From assembly GCA_944385995.1 (NCBI GenBank), contig CALWZL010000012.1:1-43076 (forward strand): a DNA stretch of 43,076 nucleotides. The letters run 5' to 3'. The notes under the pieces were generated by a model that was not told where the DNA came from, did no database searches, and was given only the letters and a program-made list of their open reading frames with translations. Positions 22,389 through 31,516 of the stretch are shown here, one piece after another (position 1 is the stretch's first letter; every line of letters starts with the position of its first letter). Position numbers and translations under genes: made by a program. This DNA comes from an uncultured Faecalibacterium sp. GTDB taxonomy: Bacteria > Bacillota > Clostridia > Oscillospirales > Ruminococcaceae.

Positions 22389-23987
22389 ATGAAAAAGATT
22401 TCCCGTCGCGCGTTCCTGAAAGGTTCCGCTCTGGCAGCCGGCGCTGCTGCCCTCACCGCCTGCGGCGGCAGCGATACCGCCTCTTCCGCAGAGGAGGGCG
22501 GGGTGGTGACCCTCAGCTTCTTTGACAAAAACTCGGGCTCCAAGACCTTCGACGATCCGGTGGCCCAGCAGATCATGGCCGCCACCGGGGTCCAGCTGTC
22601 GGTGGAAAACCCCACCGGCGATCCCGATGAAAAGCTGAACCTGATGCTCTCGGGCCAGAATTACCCCGACATCATCCTGATGGGCCAGGGGGACATCGTC
22701 AACCGCTACATCGAAGCCGGCGCCCTGGTGGAGCTGGACGACCTGCTGGAAGAAAACTGCCCCAACCTGCTGGAGATGTACGGCGACACCCTGGAAAAGT
22801 GCCGCCACACCGACGGCCACATCTACTGGGTGGCCAACTGGTACGGCAAGGACACCAACCCCTGCAGCTCGGTGCTGATGCGCCGGGACTTCCTGGCTGA
22901 GATCGTGGACCAGGAGCGGGCCGAAAGCACCGAGCCCTTCACCCAGAGCGAATACCACGACATTCTGCGGAAGTTCAAGGAACTGCACCCCCAGGTGGGC
23001 GGCCAGGACAGCCTGCCCCTGACGGTGGTGGCAGATTCCAGCGGCTCCTTCGGCGCCCTGCGGGGGATGTTCGGTCAAATGCCCTACTACATGCCCGACG
23101 ACAAGACCCTCCAGTACTGGACCAGAGATCCCCAGTACATGAACTCGATGCTGTTCCTCAACGACCTGTACAACGAGGGCCTGCTGGACAGCGAGTGGGT
23201 GGTGAACAAGAAGGAACAGTGGCAGCAGAAGATGGCCGCCGGCTATGTGTTCAGCACCTTCAACGCCTACTGGGAGACCGACACCATCAACACCACCCTG
23301 GCTGCCTCGGTGGGGCCCGACGCCCAGTTCTTCCCCTACAAGGTGGTGGCCGACGGCCTGACCGCCGACCAGACCACCTACAACGGCCGCAGCTCTTTGG
23401 GCTGGGACGCCATCGCCATCACCAAGAACTGCAAGCATGTGGACGCCGCTCTCCGGCTGTACGACTACCTGGCCAGCGAGGAAGGCCAGTACCTGCTGCT
23501 GTGGGGCATCGAGGGCAAGGACTGGAACATGGTGGACGGCAAGCACGTCCCCGACGAGGAAGTTCTGGACGGCCTGCTCCACGACTTCGACACCACCTCC
23601 AATGAGACCGGCATCCGCAAGTGGACCTGGTTCATCAAAAACGGCAACGGCTCGGACGGCACCCCCTACGACCTGTCCACCAAGTATGAGCTGTCCGCCA
23701 CCGGCACCTTCGCCAACCAGGTGTTTGGGGATTCCGACTACTACGACACCATCTACTACAACAGCCTGGAGCCGGTGGGCAGCAGCGTGCTGGGCCTCCA
23801 GTGGCAGAAGGTCACCGACGTAATGACCCAGAACTACGCCAAGATCGTCAACGCCGCCAGCCATGAAGCGGCCCAGGCCGTCTATCAGGACATGATGCAG
23901 CAGATGGAGGATGCCGGCCTGAAAGATTGCGAGGCGTACATCACCGAGCAGTACCTGCAGCGTCTGGGCCTGTGGGGCGAGGCGTAA
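22389..23987 (+). CDS. Sugar-binding lipoprotein of the ABC importer
   Basis: 532 residues, matching the long (about 500) LplA/YtcQ-type receptors. The leader MKKISRRAFLKG has a twin-arginine-like SRRAFLKG and also a lipobox LTAC with Cys25, so it may be Tat-exported and lipid-anchored. The mature protein shows the periplasmic-binding fold with segments such as NYPDIILMGQGD and the carbohydrate-contacting aromatics spread along it. It captures the sugar outside the cell and delivers it to the two permeases upstream. AGGAGG precedes its ATG. A strong hairpin lies after its stop, which may raise its message level over the enzymes downstream. Confidence 0.92.
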   Translation: MKKISRRAFLKGSALAAGAAALTACGGSDTASSAEEGGVVTLSFFDKNSGSKTFDDPVAQQIMAATGVQLSVENPTGDPDEKLNLMLSGQNYPDIILMGQGDIVNRYIEAGALVELDDLLEENCPNLLEMYGDTLEKCRHTDGHIYWVANWYGKDTNPCSSVLMRRDFLAEIVDQERAESTEPFTQSEYHDILRKFKELHPQVGGQDSLPLTVVADSSGSFGALRGMFGQMPYYMPDDKTLQYWTRDPQYMNSMLFLNDLYNEGLLDSEWVVNKKEQWQQKMAAGYVFSTFNAYWETDTINTTLAASVGPDAQFFPYKVVADGLTADQTTYNGRSSLGWDAIAITKNCKHVDAALRLYDYLASEEGQYLLLWGIEGKDWNMVDGKHVPDEEVLDGLLHDFDTTSNETGIRKWTWFIKNGNGSDGTPYDLSTKYELSATGTFANQVFGDSDYYDTIYYNSLEPVGSSVLGLQWQKVTDVMTQNYAKIVNAASHEAAQAVYQDMMQQMEDAGLKDCEAYITEQYLQRLGLWGEA

Positions 23988-24037
23988 TCACAAGTCATTT
24001 TCCAACTTCTTCCTTTCTTCTTCATTCATCTTCCCCG

Positions 24038-24068
24038 GCAGGCAGATGCACCCGCGGCATCTGCCTGC
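24038..24068 (+). other. Perfect 12-bp stem-loop after the receptor gene
   Basis: GCAGGCAGATGC (24038-24049) pairs perfectly with GCATCTGCCTGC (24057-24068) around a 7-base loop. No T tract follows, and the next gene starts 22 bases later, so it is likely a 3'-end stabiliser or partial attenuator rather than a full terminator. Confidence 0.65.
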
Positions 24069-24089
24069 TGCGGCATCAGGAGGTCCGCC

Positions 24090-26333
24090 ATGGCGATCCA
24101 TATCGACGAGAAAAACCGCATTTTCACCCTCCATACCCTCCGCACCACCTATCAGATGAAGGTAGACAACACCGGCGTTTTGCTTCATACTTATTATGGA
24201 GCCAGGACCGATGACGGCGATTTGTCCCAGCTGATCTACCACATGGACCGGGGCTTCTCGGGAAACCCCTATGAAAAAGGCAAAACCGACAAGGGCTATT
24301 CCCTGGACGTGCTGCCTCAGGAATACAGCTGTTTCGGCACCGGGGATTACCGGGTCACCGCCCTGCGGGTCCGCAACACCGACGGCAGCCGGGCGGCCGA
24401 CCTGCGGTATCAGAGGCATGAGGTGCGCCCCGGCAAGTACGCCCTGGAGGGCCTGCCCGCCGTCCACGCCGACCAACAGGAGGCCGAGACACTGGTGGTC
24501 TGGCTGCGGGACCCCTATACCGGGATGGAGGCAGAGCTGCTGTTCGGGGTGCTGCCGGCGCTGGATGTCATCACCCGGGCGGTGAAGATCACCAACGAAG
24601 GCCAGACCCCGGTGGTGCTGGAAAAGGCCGCCAGCCTCAGCATCGACTGGCAGTACGGCGACTTTGACTGGGTCACCTTCCACGGCCGCCACTGCGGGGA
24701 GCGGAATCTCCAGCGCCAGCCGGTGGGCCACGGCATCCAGTCCATCGGCAGCGTCCGGGGCACCAGCAGCCACCACTATAATCCCTTCTCCATCCTCTGC
24801 GCCCCCGGCGCCAATGAGGAGCAGGGGGACTGCTACAGTTTCTCTTTCGTCTACAGCGGCGAGTTCGCCATGGAGGTGGAAAAGGACCAGATTGGCCAGA
24901 CCCGGCTGGTCTGCGGCATCCATCCCGATGATTTCGGGTGGAATCTGGCCCCCGGCGAGAGCTTCCAGACCCCGGAAGTAATTCTCAGCTACAGCGGCGC
25001 AGGCTTCGGCCTGCTGAGCCGCAACCTCCACAGGACCATCCGGGACCATATCTGCCGGGGCAAGTGGGCCGGCCAGCGCCGCCCCGTCCTGCTGAACAGC
25101 TGGGAGGGCACCTACTTTGACTTCACCGGGGACAAGCTGGTGGCCATGGCACAGGAGGCCGCCCAGCTGGGGGTGGAACTCTTTGTGCTGGACGACGGAT
25201 GGTTCGGCAAGCGGGACGACGACCACTCCGGCCTGGGAGACTGGTTTCCCAACGAGCAGAAGCTGGGCTGCTCCCTGCCGGAACTGGTGCGGCGGATCAC
25301 CGACACCGGCCTTCTGTTCGGCCTGTGGTTTGAGCCGGAGGGCATCTCGGAGGACAGTGACCTCTACCGGGCCCATCCCGACTGGGCGGTGCAGATCGAG
25401 GGCCGCCGGCCCAACCTCTCCCGCGACCAGCTGATCCTGGATGTGTCCCGCACCGACGTGCAGGATTACCTGATCGAACGGATGTGCACCATCCTGGACA
25501 GCGCCCCCATCTCCTACATCAAATGGGACATGAACCGCAGCATTTGCGACAAGTTTTCCCACCAGCTGGACGCCGCCCATCAGGGCCAGTTCAGCCACCG
25601 GTATGTGCTGGGGCTGTACCGGATTCTGGAAACCCTCTGCCAGCGGTACCCAGACCTGCTGATTGAAGGGTGCAGCGGGGGCGGCGGCCGGTTTGACACC
25701 GGCATGCTCTACTACTGCCCCCAGATCTGGTGCAGCGACAACAGCGACGCCATCAGCCGACTGGACATCCAGTACGGCACCTCCTTCGGCTATCCAGGCT
25801 GTACGATGGGGGCCCATGTGTCGGCGGTGCCCAACCACCAGACCGGCCGGGTGACCCCGCTGGCCACCCGCGCCGCGGTGGCCATGGCCGGCACCTTCGG
25901 CTATGAGCTGGACCTGGCCGCCCTGTCCGATGCCGAAAAGGAAGCCATCCGCCGGCAGATCGACACCTTCCAGGCCTCCAGCCAGCTGCTCCAGCAGGGG
26001 GACTATTACCGGCTGCGGGCCCCCGGCACCGGCTGCGCGGTGTGGGAAAACGTGGACGCCGCCGGAACCGAGGCCCTGGTGACGGCGGTCTACAGTCATG
26101 TGGTCTGCAACGGCGGCCTGATCCGGGTCAAAGTCCACGGCCTGCGGCCCGAGGGACAGTACCGGGTCCACCTGCTGAAAGAGGACGAGACCGCCGACTG
26201 GAGCCGCTTTGAATTTGCCCAGGACCGCTTTCTTTCGGGGGCTGCCCTGGAACACGCCGGCGTGGTGATCCCGCCGGCCTGGACCGATTATCAGGCCTGG
26301 CAGCTCCATATTACCCTGTGTGAAAAGGATTGA
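24090..26333 (+). CDS. GH36 alpha-galactosidase
   Basis: 747 residues, with AGGAGG before the ATG. It is a full-length GH36 enzyme with the nucleophile Asp480 in YIKWDMNR and acid/base Asp550 in WCSDNSD. The VLDDGWF (367-373), LWFEPE and EGCSGGGGRFD motifs are intact. No signal peptide, so it cleaves alpha-galactosides imported by the ABC system just upstream. It shares the core motifs with the enzyme at 11622 but differs widely elsewhere, so they are likely old paralogues or separately acquired, not a recent duplication. Six bases separate it from the DUF624 gene. Confidence 0.95.
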   Translation: MAIHIDEKNRIFTLHTLRTTYQMKVDNTGVLLHTYYGARTDDGDLSQLIYHMDRGFSGNPYEKGKTDKGYSLDVLPQEYSCFGTGDYRVTALRVRNTDGSRAADLRYQRHEVRPGKYALEGLPAVHADQQEAETLVVWLRDPYTGMEAELLFGVLPALDVITRAVKITNEGQTPVVLEKAASLSIDWQYGDFDWVTFHGRHCGERNLQRQPVGHGIQSIGSVRGTSSHHYNPFSILCAPGANEEQGDCYSFSFVYSGEFAMEVEKDQIGQTRLVCGIHPDDFGWNLAPGESFQTPEVILSYSGAGFGLLSRNLHRTIRDHICRGKWAGQRRPVLLNSWEGTYFDFTGDKLVAMAQEAAQLGVELFVLDDGWFGKRDDDHSGLGDWFPNEQKLGCSLPELVRRITDTGLLFGLWFEPEGISEDSDLYRAHPDWAVQIEGRRPNLSRDQLILDVSRTDVQDYLIERMCTILDSAPISYIKWDMNRSICDKFSHQLDAAHQGQFSHRYVLGLYRILETLCQRYPDLLIEGCSGGGGRFDTGMLYYCPQIWCSDNSDAISRLDIQYGTSFGYPGCTMGAHVSAVPNHQTGRVTPLATRAAVAMAGTFGYELDLAALSDAEKEAIRRQIDTFQASSQLLQQGDYYRLRAPGTGCAVWENVDAAGTEALVTAVYSHVVCNGGLIRVKVHGLRPEGQYRVHLLKEDETADWSRFEFAQDRFLSGAALEHAGVVIPPAWTDYQAWQLHITLCEKD

Positions 26334-26339
26334 TGTTCC

Positions 26340-26966
26340 ATGTTCCGCCTGAATTCTCCTGTGATGCAGCTGATGGCCCGGCTCTTTGACCTGATCTTGC
26401 TGAATCTGGTGTTCCTGCTCTGCTGCCTGCCGGTGGTGACCATCGGGGCCAGCTGCACCGCCCTCCACACCGTCTGCCTGAAATACGCCGATGGGGACGA
26501 GCCGCCGGTGCTGGGGACCTTCTTCACCGCCTTCCGCAAGAATTTTGTCCAGTCCACCTTATCCTGGCTGGTGCTTTTTGCCGCCAGCGCCTTTGTGTAT
26601 CTGGACACCGGCCTGGCCGCCCGGACCGGGGCCGGCGGCTCGCCCATGCAGGTTCTGCTGGCGGCGGCCTCGCTGGTTCTGCTGGCGGTGGGGCTCTATC
26701 TCTTTCCGATTCAGGCCCGGTATCAGAACTCCATCCGGGCCAACTGCCGCAACGCGCTTTTGCTGGCCGTCCGGCACTTTCCCAGGACGGCCCTGCTGGC
26801 CCTCACCGTCCTGATCCCCCTGGGGCTTCTGCTCTATGGCTCCACCGAACTGTTTCTGCTGCTGGGTGTCCTGATGCTGCTGATGGGCGGCTCGGTGATC
26901 GCCGGCATCCAGTCCAAAATCCTGCTGCCCATGTTCCGGCAGCACGAAAACGAAGGGAGAAATTGA
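26340..26966 (+). CDS. YesL/DUF624-family membrane protein
   Basis: 208 residues with four to five membrane helices. The first segment LFDLILLNLVFLLCCLPVVT and the following IGAS.TAL are the family signature of DUF624 (YesL), whose members are found beside LplB/YtcP-type sugar transporters in many Firmicutes. Their function is unknown; a helper role for the transporter or its sensor is suspected from gene context. It lies between two glycosidase-type genes within the operon, with its stop 2 bases before the next ATG. Confidence 0.85.
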   Translation: MFRLNSPVMQLMARLFDLILLNLVFLLCCLPVVTIGASCTALHTVCLKYADGDEPPVLGTFFTAFRKNFVQSTLSWLVLFAASAFVYLDTGLAARTGAGGSPMQVLLAAASLVLLAVGLYLFPIQARYQNSIRANCRNALLLAVRHFPRTALLALTVLIPLGLLLYGSTELFLLLGVLMLLMGGSVIAGIQSKILLPMFRQHENEGRN

Positions 26967-26968
26967 CC

Positions 26969-29029
26969 ATGGCTTCAATCGCCCAACCTGCGCCCTGGGC
27001 TGCGGACCGGCGGCCCATCCGGTGCGTCATCGACTGCCAGAAAGTGCAGTACACCGCAGATTTGCATTTTGGAGAAACCCATGACGAAAAGGCTTTCTGC
27101 GTTCGCATCGACGAACAGACAGCGGGGAATTGCAGGCTTGGCGTCATCCATCTGAAACTCTGGGGAGAGCCCCATGTGGGCTGTCCCAGCCTTGCCGCCC
27201 AGGCCCCCATCAAGCTCTGGATGCAGGCGGCCCGCCGGCCGGAGCGGATGACGGCATTGTATCTGTACAATCCCTGGTGGACAAGGCCCGCTTTTGTCGC
27301 GGGGTTTTCGGAGATTCCCGCCCGCACCCAGGTGCTTTTGCTGCAATACCCGGACGCCTTCGGATGTCTGGTGCCCATGGTAGGCAGGCGCTTTAAGGCC
27401 TGGGCGGCCCCCGGCACCGAAACTGAGCTTGCCCTGGAAATGGGCTGCGGCACCGCCGGCCTGCGGGAAGCAGACGAGCCTCTCTACCTCTACGCCCAAG
27501 GGACAGACCTCTTTGAAACCATCCACCGGGCCTTTGCCTGGCTGGCAGAGGAAAAAGGCCTTCGTCTCCGGCAGGACCGCCGTCTGCCCGAGCCTTTCCG
27601 GTATCTGGGCTGGTGCAGCTGGGATGCCTTTTACCGGGAGGTCAGCGAGGCGGGCATCCTGCAAAAAGCCCAGGAACTGCGGGCCAAACAGGTGCCGGTC
27701 CGCTGGTTTGTCATCGGCGACGGCTGGCTCCAGACCCGGGAGGACCAGCTCACCTCTCTGCGGCCCGACCCCGCCAAGTTTCCCCAGGGGTTCAAGCCCC
27801 TGGTGCAGGACCTGAAGCGGGATTTTTCCATCGACTGGGTGGGGGTATGGCACGCTCTGGCCGGCTTTTGGAGCGGCATCGCCCCGGACAGCGAAGCCGC
27901 CGCACAGGAACGTGGTGCTCTTTGCCGGACGGCAGGCGGAACCCTCCTCCCCTCCCCTGTCGGCGGGGAACGCTTTTACCGGGACTGGTACGACCTGCTC
28001 CGCCGGGAGGGCATCCGCTTTGTCAAGGTGGACGGCCAGAGCTCCACCGCCAACTACTTTGAAAACACCCTCCCGGCGGCCCAAGCTGCCGCCGGCCTGG
28101 GCCGCGCCCTGGAGGACGGGGGCGCCGGCATGGACGGTGCCATCCTCCACTGCATGGGGATGGCCATGGAGAACCTGCTGGCCCGGCCGGTCTCGGCCCT
28201 TTCCCGCAACAGCGACGATTTTCTCCCACGGAAGCCAGAGCACTTTGCCGAACATCTGCTGCAAAACGCCTACAATGCCCTCTACCACAACGAGCTCTAT
28301 TGCTGTGACTGGGATATGTTCTGGACCAGCCATCCCGACGCCCAAAAACACGCCCTCCTGCGGGCTATCAGCGGCGGGCCGGTCTATGTCAGCGATCCGG
28401 TGGGGCAAACCGACCCCGCCGTCCTGAAACCCCTGGCCTGTCTGGACGGACGCATTCTCTCAATGGCACGCTCGGCCAAACCCTCTGTAGACTGCGTCTT
28501 TTCCGACCCCATGCAGGACGGCACTCTGAAACTGCACAATATCGCCGCCTATGGCCAACATGGAACGGCGGGGGGCCTGGCTGTTTTCAACCTGACCCGT
28601 GTGCCCCAGCATTTTACATTCTCCCCCGGCGACATCCCTGAACTGGACAAAGACGCCGCTTACTGGGTGTATGATTTCTTTGCACAGAAAACCTGCCTCC
28701 TGGATGGCGGCAGAAACTGCCAGGGCAATCTGGCCCCCGGCGGCTATGGCTGGTTTATCCTGCTGCCTCACACGCAGCCCGCCGCCTTCCTCGGATTAGC
28801 CGACAAGTATGTGGGATTTGCAGCGGTGGAATCCATTTGGACCACCGACACCACAGCCTGTGCCGTCCTGTGCGAATCCGGCCGGGTGGGCTGGCTGTCG
28901 GAGCAGCCTCCCCGGAAAGTCTGGCTGAACGGCACCGACGTTACAGACCAGGTGAAAAAGGACGGTTTCCTTTACACCCTGGACTGCCCCGAAAAATCAG
29001 ATAAAGCCCTGCTGTCCCTGCAGTGGTAA
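26969..29029 (+). CDS. Raffinose-synthase/Sip1-type GH36 protein, probable alpha-galactosidase
   Basis: 686 residues from the ATG at 26969, with GAAGGGAG upstream; an in-frame TTG at 26963 is a less likely start. It belongs to the Sip1/raffinose-synthase branch of GH36: GWCSWDAFY (214-222), the nucleophile Asp355 in FVKVDGQ, and an acid/base candidate among Asp416/417 in SRNSDDF. Plant members transfer or hydrolyse galactose; bacterial members seem to act as hydrolases. Its place at the end of the ABC-alpha-galactosidase operon suggests it works on galactosyl oligosaccharides, perhaps a linkage the GH36 at 24090 does not take. It has no signal peptide. The operon ends at a terminator at 29297. 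Confidence 0.85.
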   Translation: MASIAQPAPWAADRRPIRCVIDCQKVQYTADLHFGETHDEKAFCVRIDEQTAGNCRLGVIHLKLWGEPHVGCPSLAAQAPIKLWMQAARRPERMTALYLYNPWWTRPAFVAGFSEIPARTQVLLLQYPDAFGCLVPMVGRRFKAWAAPGTETELALEMGCGTAGLREADEPLYLYAQGTDLFETIHRAFAWLAEEKGLRLRQDRRLPEPFRYLGWCSWDAFYREVSEAGILQKAQELRAKQVPVRWFVIGDGWLQTREDQLTSLRPDPAKFPQGFKPLVQDLKRDFSIDWVGVWHALAGFWSGIAPDSEAAAQERGALCRTAGGTLLPSPVGGERFYRDWYDLLRREGIRFVKVDGQSSTANYFENTLPAAQAAAGLGRALEDGGAGMDGAILHCMGMAMENLLARPVSALSRNSDDFLPRKPEHFAEHLLQNAYNALYHNELYCCDWDMFWTSHPDAQKHALLRAISGGPVYVSDPVGQTDPAVLKPLACLDGRILSMARSAKPSVDCVFSDPMQDGTLKLHNIAAYGQHGTAGGLAVFNLTRVPQHFTFSPGDIPELDKDAAYWVYDFFAQKTCLLDGGRNCQGNLAPGGYGWFILLPHTQPAAFLGLADKYVGFAAVESIWTTDTTACAVLCESGRVGWLSEQPPRKVWLNGTDVTDQVKKDGFLYTLDCPEKSDKALLSLQW

Positions 29030-29141
29030 CCAAAAAGGCACCCGACAATTCAGACCCTAAAAACAGACTGAACCTGAAAATTGGGCTCGGTATGCGAATC
29101 CTTCCTCCTGACATCATCCGATGGAACAGTTCGATGGACGC

Positions 29142-29267
29142 CTTCTGTTCATACCAGGCAAGGTTGCAAATGACGAGCAGGTTGTTGATGTCCTCCAGGC
29201 CGAAGATCTCCTTCAGCTTGAGGGCGATCACCGCCAGAGAGTAGGGGTCGTTGCACCGGCCTGCATC
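29142..29267 (-). pseudogene. hcp: Fragment of hydroxylamine reductase (hybrid-cluster protein)
   Basis: On the minus strand, 42 codons read [20 protein letters not shown], then [10 protein letters not shown], and end at LAWYEQK. This matches the C-terminal part of Hcp proteins almost word for word (DAGQCNDSYSL...WYEQKA). It includes a cysteine and a glutamate, 35 residues apart, that ligate the hybrid cluster in intact Hcp. Upstream and downstream of this the similarity stops: on one side the terminator region, on the other an unrelated peptide. Some 500 residues are missing, so it is a relic. The intact gene, if any, must be elsewhere. Confidence 0.8.
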
Positions 29268-29296
29268 ATGTCCCCGGCTCTGCCGGGGCGTAAAGA

Positions 29297-29372
29297 AAAA
29301 CCCCTCAAGGGGCCGCGAAACAATCAGCCAACTGCATTGCTGGCTCATGCCGGCCCTTTGAGGGGCTTTGTC
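29297..29372. terminator. Large bidirectional terminator
   Basis: AACCCCTCAAGGGGCCG (from about 29299) pairs with CGGCCCTTTGAGGGGCTTT (to about 29370). Between them is a smaller AGCCA/TGGCT hairpin. It separates the plus-strand sugar operon from the minus-strand metal transporter gene. Confidence 0.75.
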
Positions 29373-29409
29373 TGTATTATACCTTTTCGGGGCTTGGCTG
29401 TGTTTGGTT

Positions 29410-30294
29410 TCAGAGGAACAGGGCAATCACAATCTGCATCCCCACCCCCAGGACGGCCCCCGCCGCCCAGGTCAGGCCGGTGATGAACAGGTTCTGCTTC
29501 CAGGAGGGGTTGGCACGCCACAGCACTGCCAGGCCCACCCCGGCGCCGGTACACAGGCCCGCCACCAGGCTGGAAAACCGCAGGGCCCCTTCCAGATACA
29601 TCTGGGTCAGCAGGACGCTGGCGGCACAGTTGGGGATCAGCCCCACCGCCGCCGCAAACACCGGCTGGAAAAAGCCCATCCGGCCCAAAGCGTCCGAGAT
29701 GACTTCCTCCCTGATTCCCTCCACCAGCAGACCGAAGGCCAGGCTGAACAGGAAGATGAAGAGGAAAATCTCGATGGTGTGGCGCAGAGCCGCCCGCCAC
29801 AGGGGGTGCTGATGACCTCCCTCTTCGTGGGTTTCGTGACAGTCCACCTCGTCGGCGTGGCCGGTGTAGCCGCCCCGGAGAGACCTGGGCAGCAGGGGCC
29901 GCAGGACAAAATCCAGCACAAAGCCAACGACCACGGCGTAGATCACCTTGATGGCCAGCAGGATCGCCAGTTTATCCCAGTAGTCCGGCATGGACACCAG
30001 CAGGGGGATGGCCTCGTCACTGGTGGCCAGATAGACCGCCATCAGGGTGCCCAGGGTGATAACCCGGGAAGCGTAAAAGTTGGAGGCTACCGCCGAGAAA
30101 CCGCACTGGGGCACACAGCCCAGCACCGCCCCCGGCACAGCTCCCCAGCGGCCGCCGCTGGCCAGCAGCTGCTCGATCCGCTCGCCGTGGCGGCGCTCCA
30201 CATATTCGATGAACAGATAAGCTGCAAACAGGAAAGGCAGCATTTTGAGGGTATCGTGGAGGGATTCCTCCAGCACTTCCAAGAACAATTCCAT
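29410..30294 (-). CDS. Putative heavy-metal/manganese exporter (ArsP_2-like)
   Basis: 294 residues with about eight membrane helices in two similar halves. The first half has [17 protein letters not shown] and [16 protein letters not shown]. The second has [17 protein letters not shown] and [15 protein letters not shown]. These paired G..P.C...A motifs mark the family named putative manganese transporter or ArsP_2-type 10-TM exporter. A loop between the halves (about residues 144-163) is rich in His, Asp, Glu and Cys and could bind metal. It lies downstream of a CorA-family gene but has its own promoter flanked by TTGCAA pairs. The direction and metal are inferred from family naming. Confidence 0.75.
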   Translation of the reverse strand: MELFLEVLEESLHDTLKMLPFLFAAYLFIEYVERRHGERIEQLLASGGRWGAVPGAVLGCVPQCGFSAVASNFYASRVITLGTLMAVYLATSDEAIPLLVSMPDYWDKLAILLAIKVIYAVVVGFVLDFVLRPLLPRSLRGGYTGHADEVDCHETHEEGGHQHPLWRAALRHTIEIFLFIFLFSLAFGLLVEGIREEVISDALGRMGFFQPVFAAAVGLIPNCAASVLLTQMYLEGALRFSSLVAGLCTGAGVGLAVLWRANPSWKQNLFITGLTWAAGAVLGVGMQIVIALFL

Positions 30295-30354
30295 AACGTC
30301 TCCCGCAGGGCCTAGGGCCCCTTATCTCAAAGCCTGCCGCAATTCACAAGCAGG

Positions 30355-30430
30355 TTGCAATTTTGCAAGCGAGAGACAGTATACACGCTTGTCCTCAAAA
30401 ACGCAAGAGAAATTTGCAAAAAGATTGCAA
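30355..30430. promoter_or_regulatory. Four TTGCAA motifs flanking a promoter
   Basis: TTGCAA occurs at 30355, 30363, 30414 and 30425. One pair lies just after the expected transcription start and one pair just upstream of the -35, with 8- and 11-base steps. Likely sites for a metal-responsive repressor. Confidence 0.5.
30378..30406 (-). promoter_or_regulatory. Promoter of the metal exporter gene
   Basis: On the minus strand, TTGCGT (complement of 30401-30406) and TATACT (complement of 30378-30383) with a 17-base spacer. The leader is about 75 bases; it can form a stem between GCCTGC and GCAGG near 30332-30354. No known riboswitch motif was seen. Confidence 0.65.
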
Positions 30431-30459
30431 TTTTTGTTTTATTCCGGGAGAGACCGGCC

Positions 30460-31380
30460 TCACCAGAACTTTTTCTTTTTCATGATATACAGGCACAGCA
30501 GCACAATCAGGGCGCTGGCCGCGATCACCGCCGGATAGCCGTATTTCCAGGTCAGCTCGGGCATGCCGGAAAAGTTCATCCCGTACCACCCCGCCACCAG
30601 GGACAGGGGCAGGAAGATGGTGGTGACAATGGTCAGAATCTTCATGATCCGGTTCTGACGCAGGTCCATCTCGGCCTGAAACATCTCCCGCAGCTGGAGG
30701 CCGTACTCCCGCAGGGCTTTGGCTTCCCCCAGCAGGCGGCCCATCCGCTTTTCCACCCGGTGGAACATCTGGGCCTCGGGGTCTGAAAGGGAGCCGTTTT
30801 CCTGCAGCTCGCACACCAGCTCATCCATCTGGGTGTAATATTTGATCCAGCGGGAAATCTCCTTCCGCAGCACCATCATGCCCCCGTTGAAGCCCTCCAG
30901 CTGGCCATTGGTGACCTGGTCCTCCATCCGGGACAGCTGGTCCCCCAGCAGTTCCAGGTGGCGCAGGTCCTTGTCCACCAGTAGGGCCAGGAAGCCGCAG
31001 AAAAAGCCGGCGGGGGTCCAGCTGCGGCGGGGGTCCTCCTTGTGGAGGCGCTGCACCATCGACCGGGCGGTGCCGGTGTCGTCGCATAGCACCACCAGCC
31101 CCGGGGCCAGCAGGTAGCCGAAGGCGATGGTCTCCCCGCTTTTGGCCTGCCGGGGGGTGACGATGGTGCCGTTCAGGTAGCCCCGCCGCACCTCGGCCTT
31201 GCAGATCTGGGCGTCCCGGGCCAGGGGGGTGTGGCAGACCATATCCCCCTTGGCTTCCTGGGCCGGCTGGCGGGCCAGCTCCTCCGAGGTCAGCACCAGC
31301 AGGGTGCCGCCGGATGTCTCCCCCTTTTGGGACGGGGCCGGCTGGGGGGCCAGCCCATTGGAAAGCTGATACTGATACAT
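30460..31380 (-). CDS. CorA-family divalent metal transporter
   Basis: 306 residues. A long soluble N-terminal part with helices rich in Glu and Arg is followed by two membrane helices at the C-terminus. The GMN selectivity motif is at about 267-269 in WYGMNF, and a basic KKKK tail ends the chain. This is the classic CorA layout, carrying Mg2+ or related ions as a pentamer. The first 40 residues are rich in Pro, Gly and Gln, which is unusual. GGGGAGGAG precedes the ATG and a promoter is visible at 31440-31468. The neighbour downstream is a metal exporter, so the pair may balance Mg/Mn. Confidence 0.85.
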   Translation of the reverse strand: MYQYQLSNGLAPQPAPSQKGETSGGTLLVLTSEELARQPAQEAKGDMVCHTPLARDAQICKAEVRRGYLNGTIVTPRQAKSGETIAFGYLLAPGLVVLCDDTGTARSMVQRLHKEDPRRSWTPAGFFCGFLALLVDKDLRHLELLGDQLSRMEDQVTNGQLEGFNGGMMVLRKEISRWIKYYTQMDELVCELQENGSLSDPEAQMFHRVEKRMGRLLGEAKALREYGLQLREMFQAEMDLRQNRIMKILTIVTTIFLPLSLVAGWYGMNFSGMPELTWKYGYPAVIAASALIVLLCLYIMKKKKFW

Positions 31381-31439
31381 CTTTGCTCCTCCCCGCTGCC
31401 CCGGGGGCAGCTGTGTTTCCCGGGCATTCCTTCCCTTTC

Positions 31440-31468
31440 AGTATAGCGCATTTTGCCCCAAAGAACAA
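31440..31468 (-). promoter_or_regulatory. Promoter of the CorA-family gene
   Basis: On the minus strand, TTGTTC (complement of 31463-31468) and TATACT (complement of 31440-31445) with a 17-base spacer. The -35 lies in the T tract of the upstream terminator. Confidence 0.6.
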
Positions 31469-31502
31469 ACCCGGCGCGGCCTCAAAGGCTGTGCCGGGTT
31501 TT
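31467..31502 (-). terminator. Terminator of the LysR gene
   Basis: AACCCGGC at about 31469-31476 pairs with GCCGGGTT at about 31493-31500, and CGGCC with GGCTG inside. The minus strand continues TTTGTTCTTT. Confidence 0.75.
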
Positions 31503-31516
31503 GTGCTGTCAGAATC

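Noticed and set aside
22332..23864. A 510-codon minus-strand frame opposite the sugar receptor
   Set aside because: Val/Gly/His-rich antisense shadow of a clear lipoprotein receptor gene.
23988..26468. An 826-codon minus-strand open frame opposite the GH36 and DUF624 genes
   Set aside because: Antisense shadow of a gene with a full set of GH36 motifs; no ribosome binding site or domain.
30295..30377. A manganese riboswitch (yybP-ykoY type) before the metal exporter
   Set aside because: The leader is too short and lacks the conserved loops; the TTGCAA operators explain control better.
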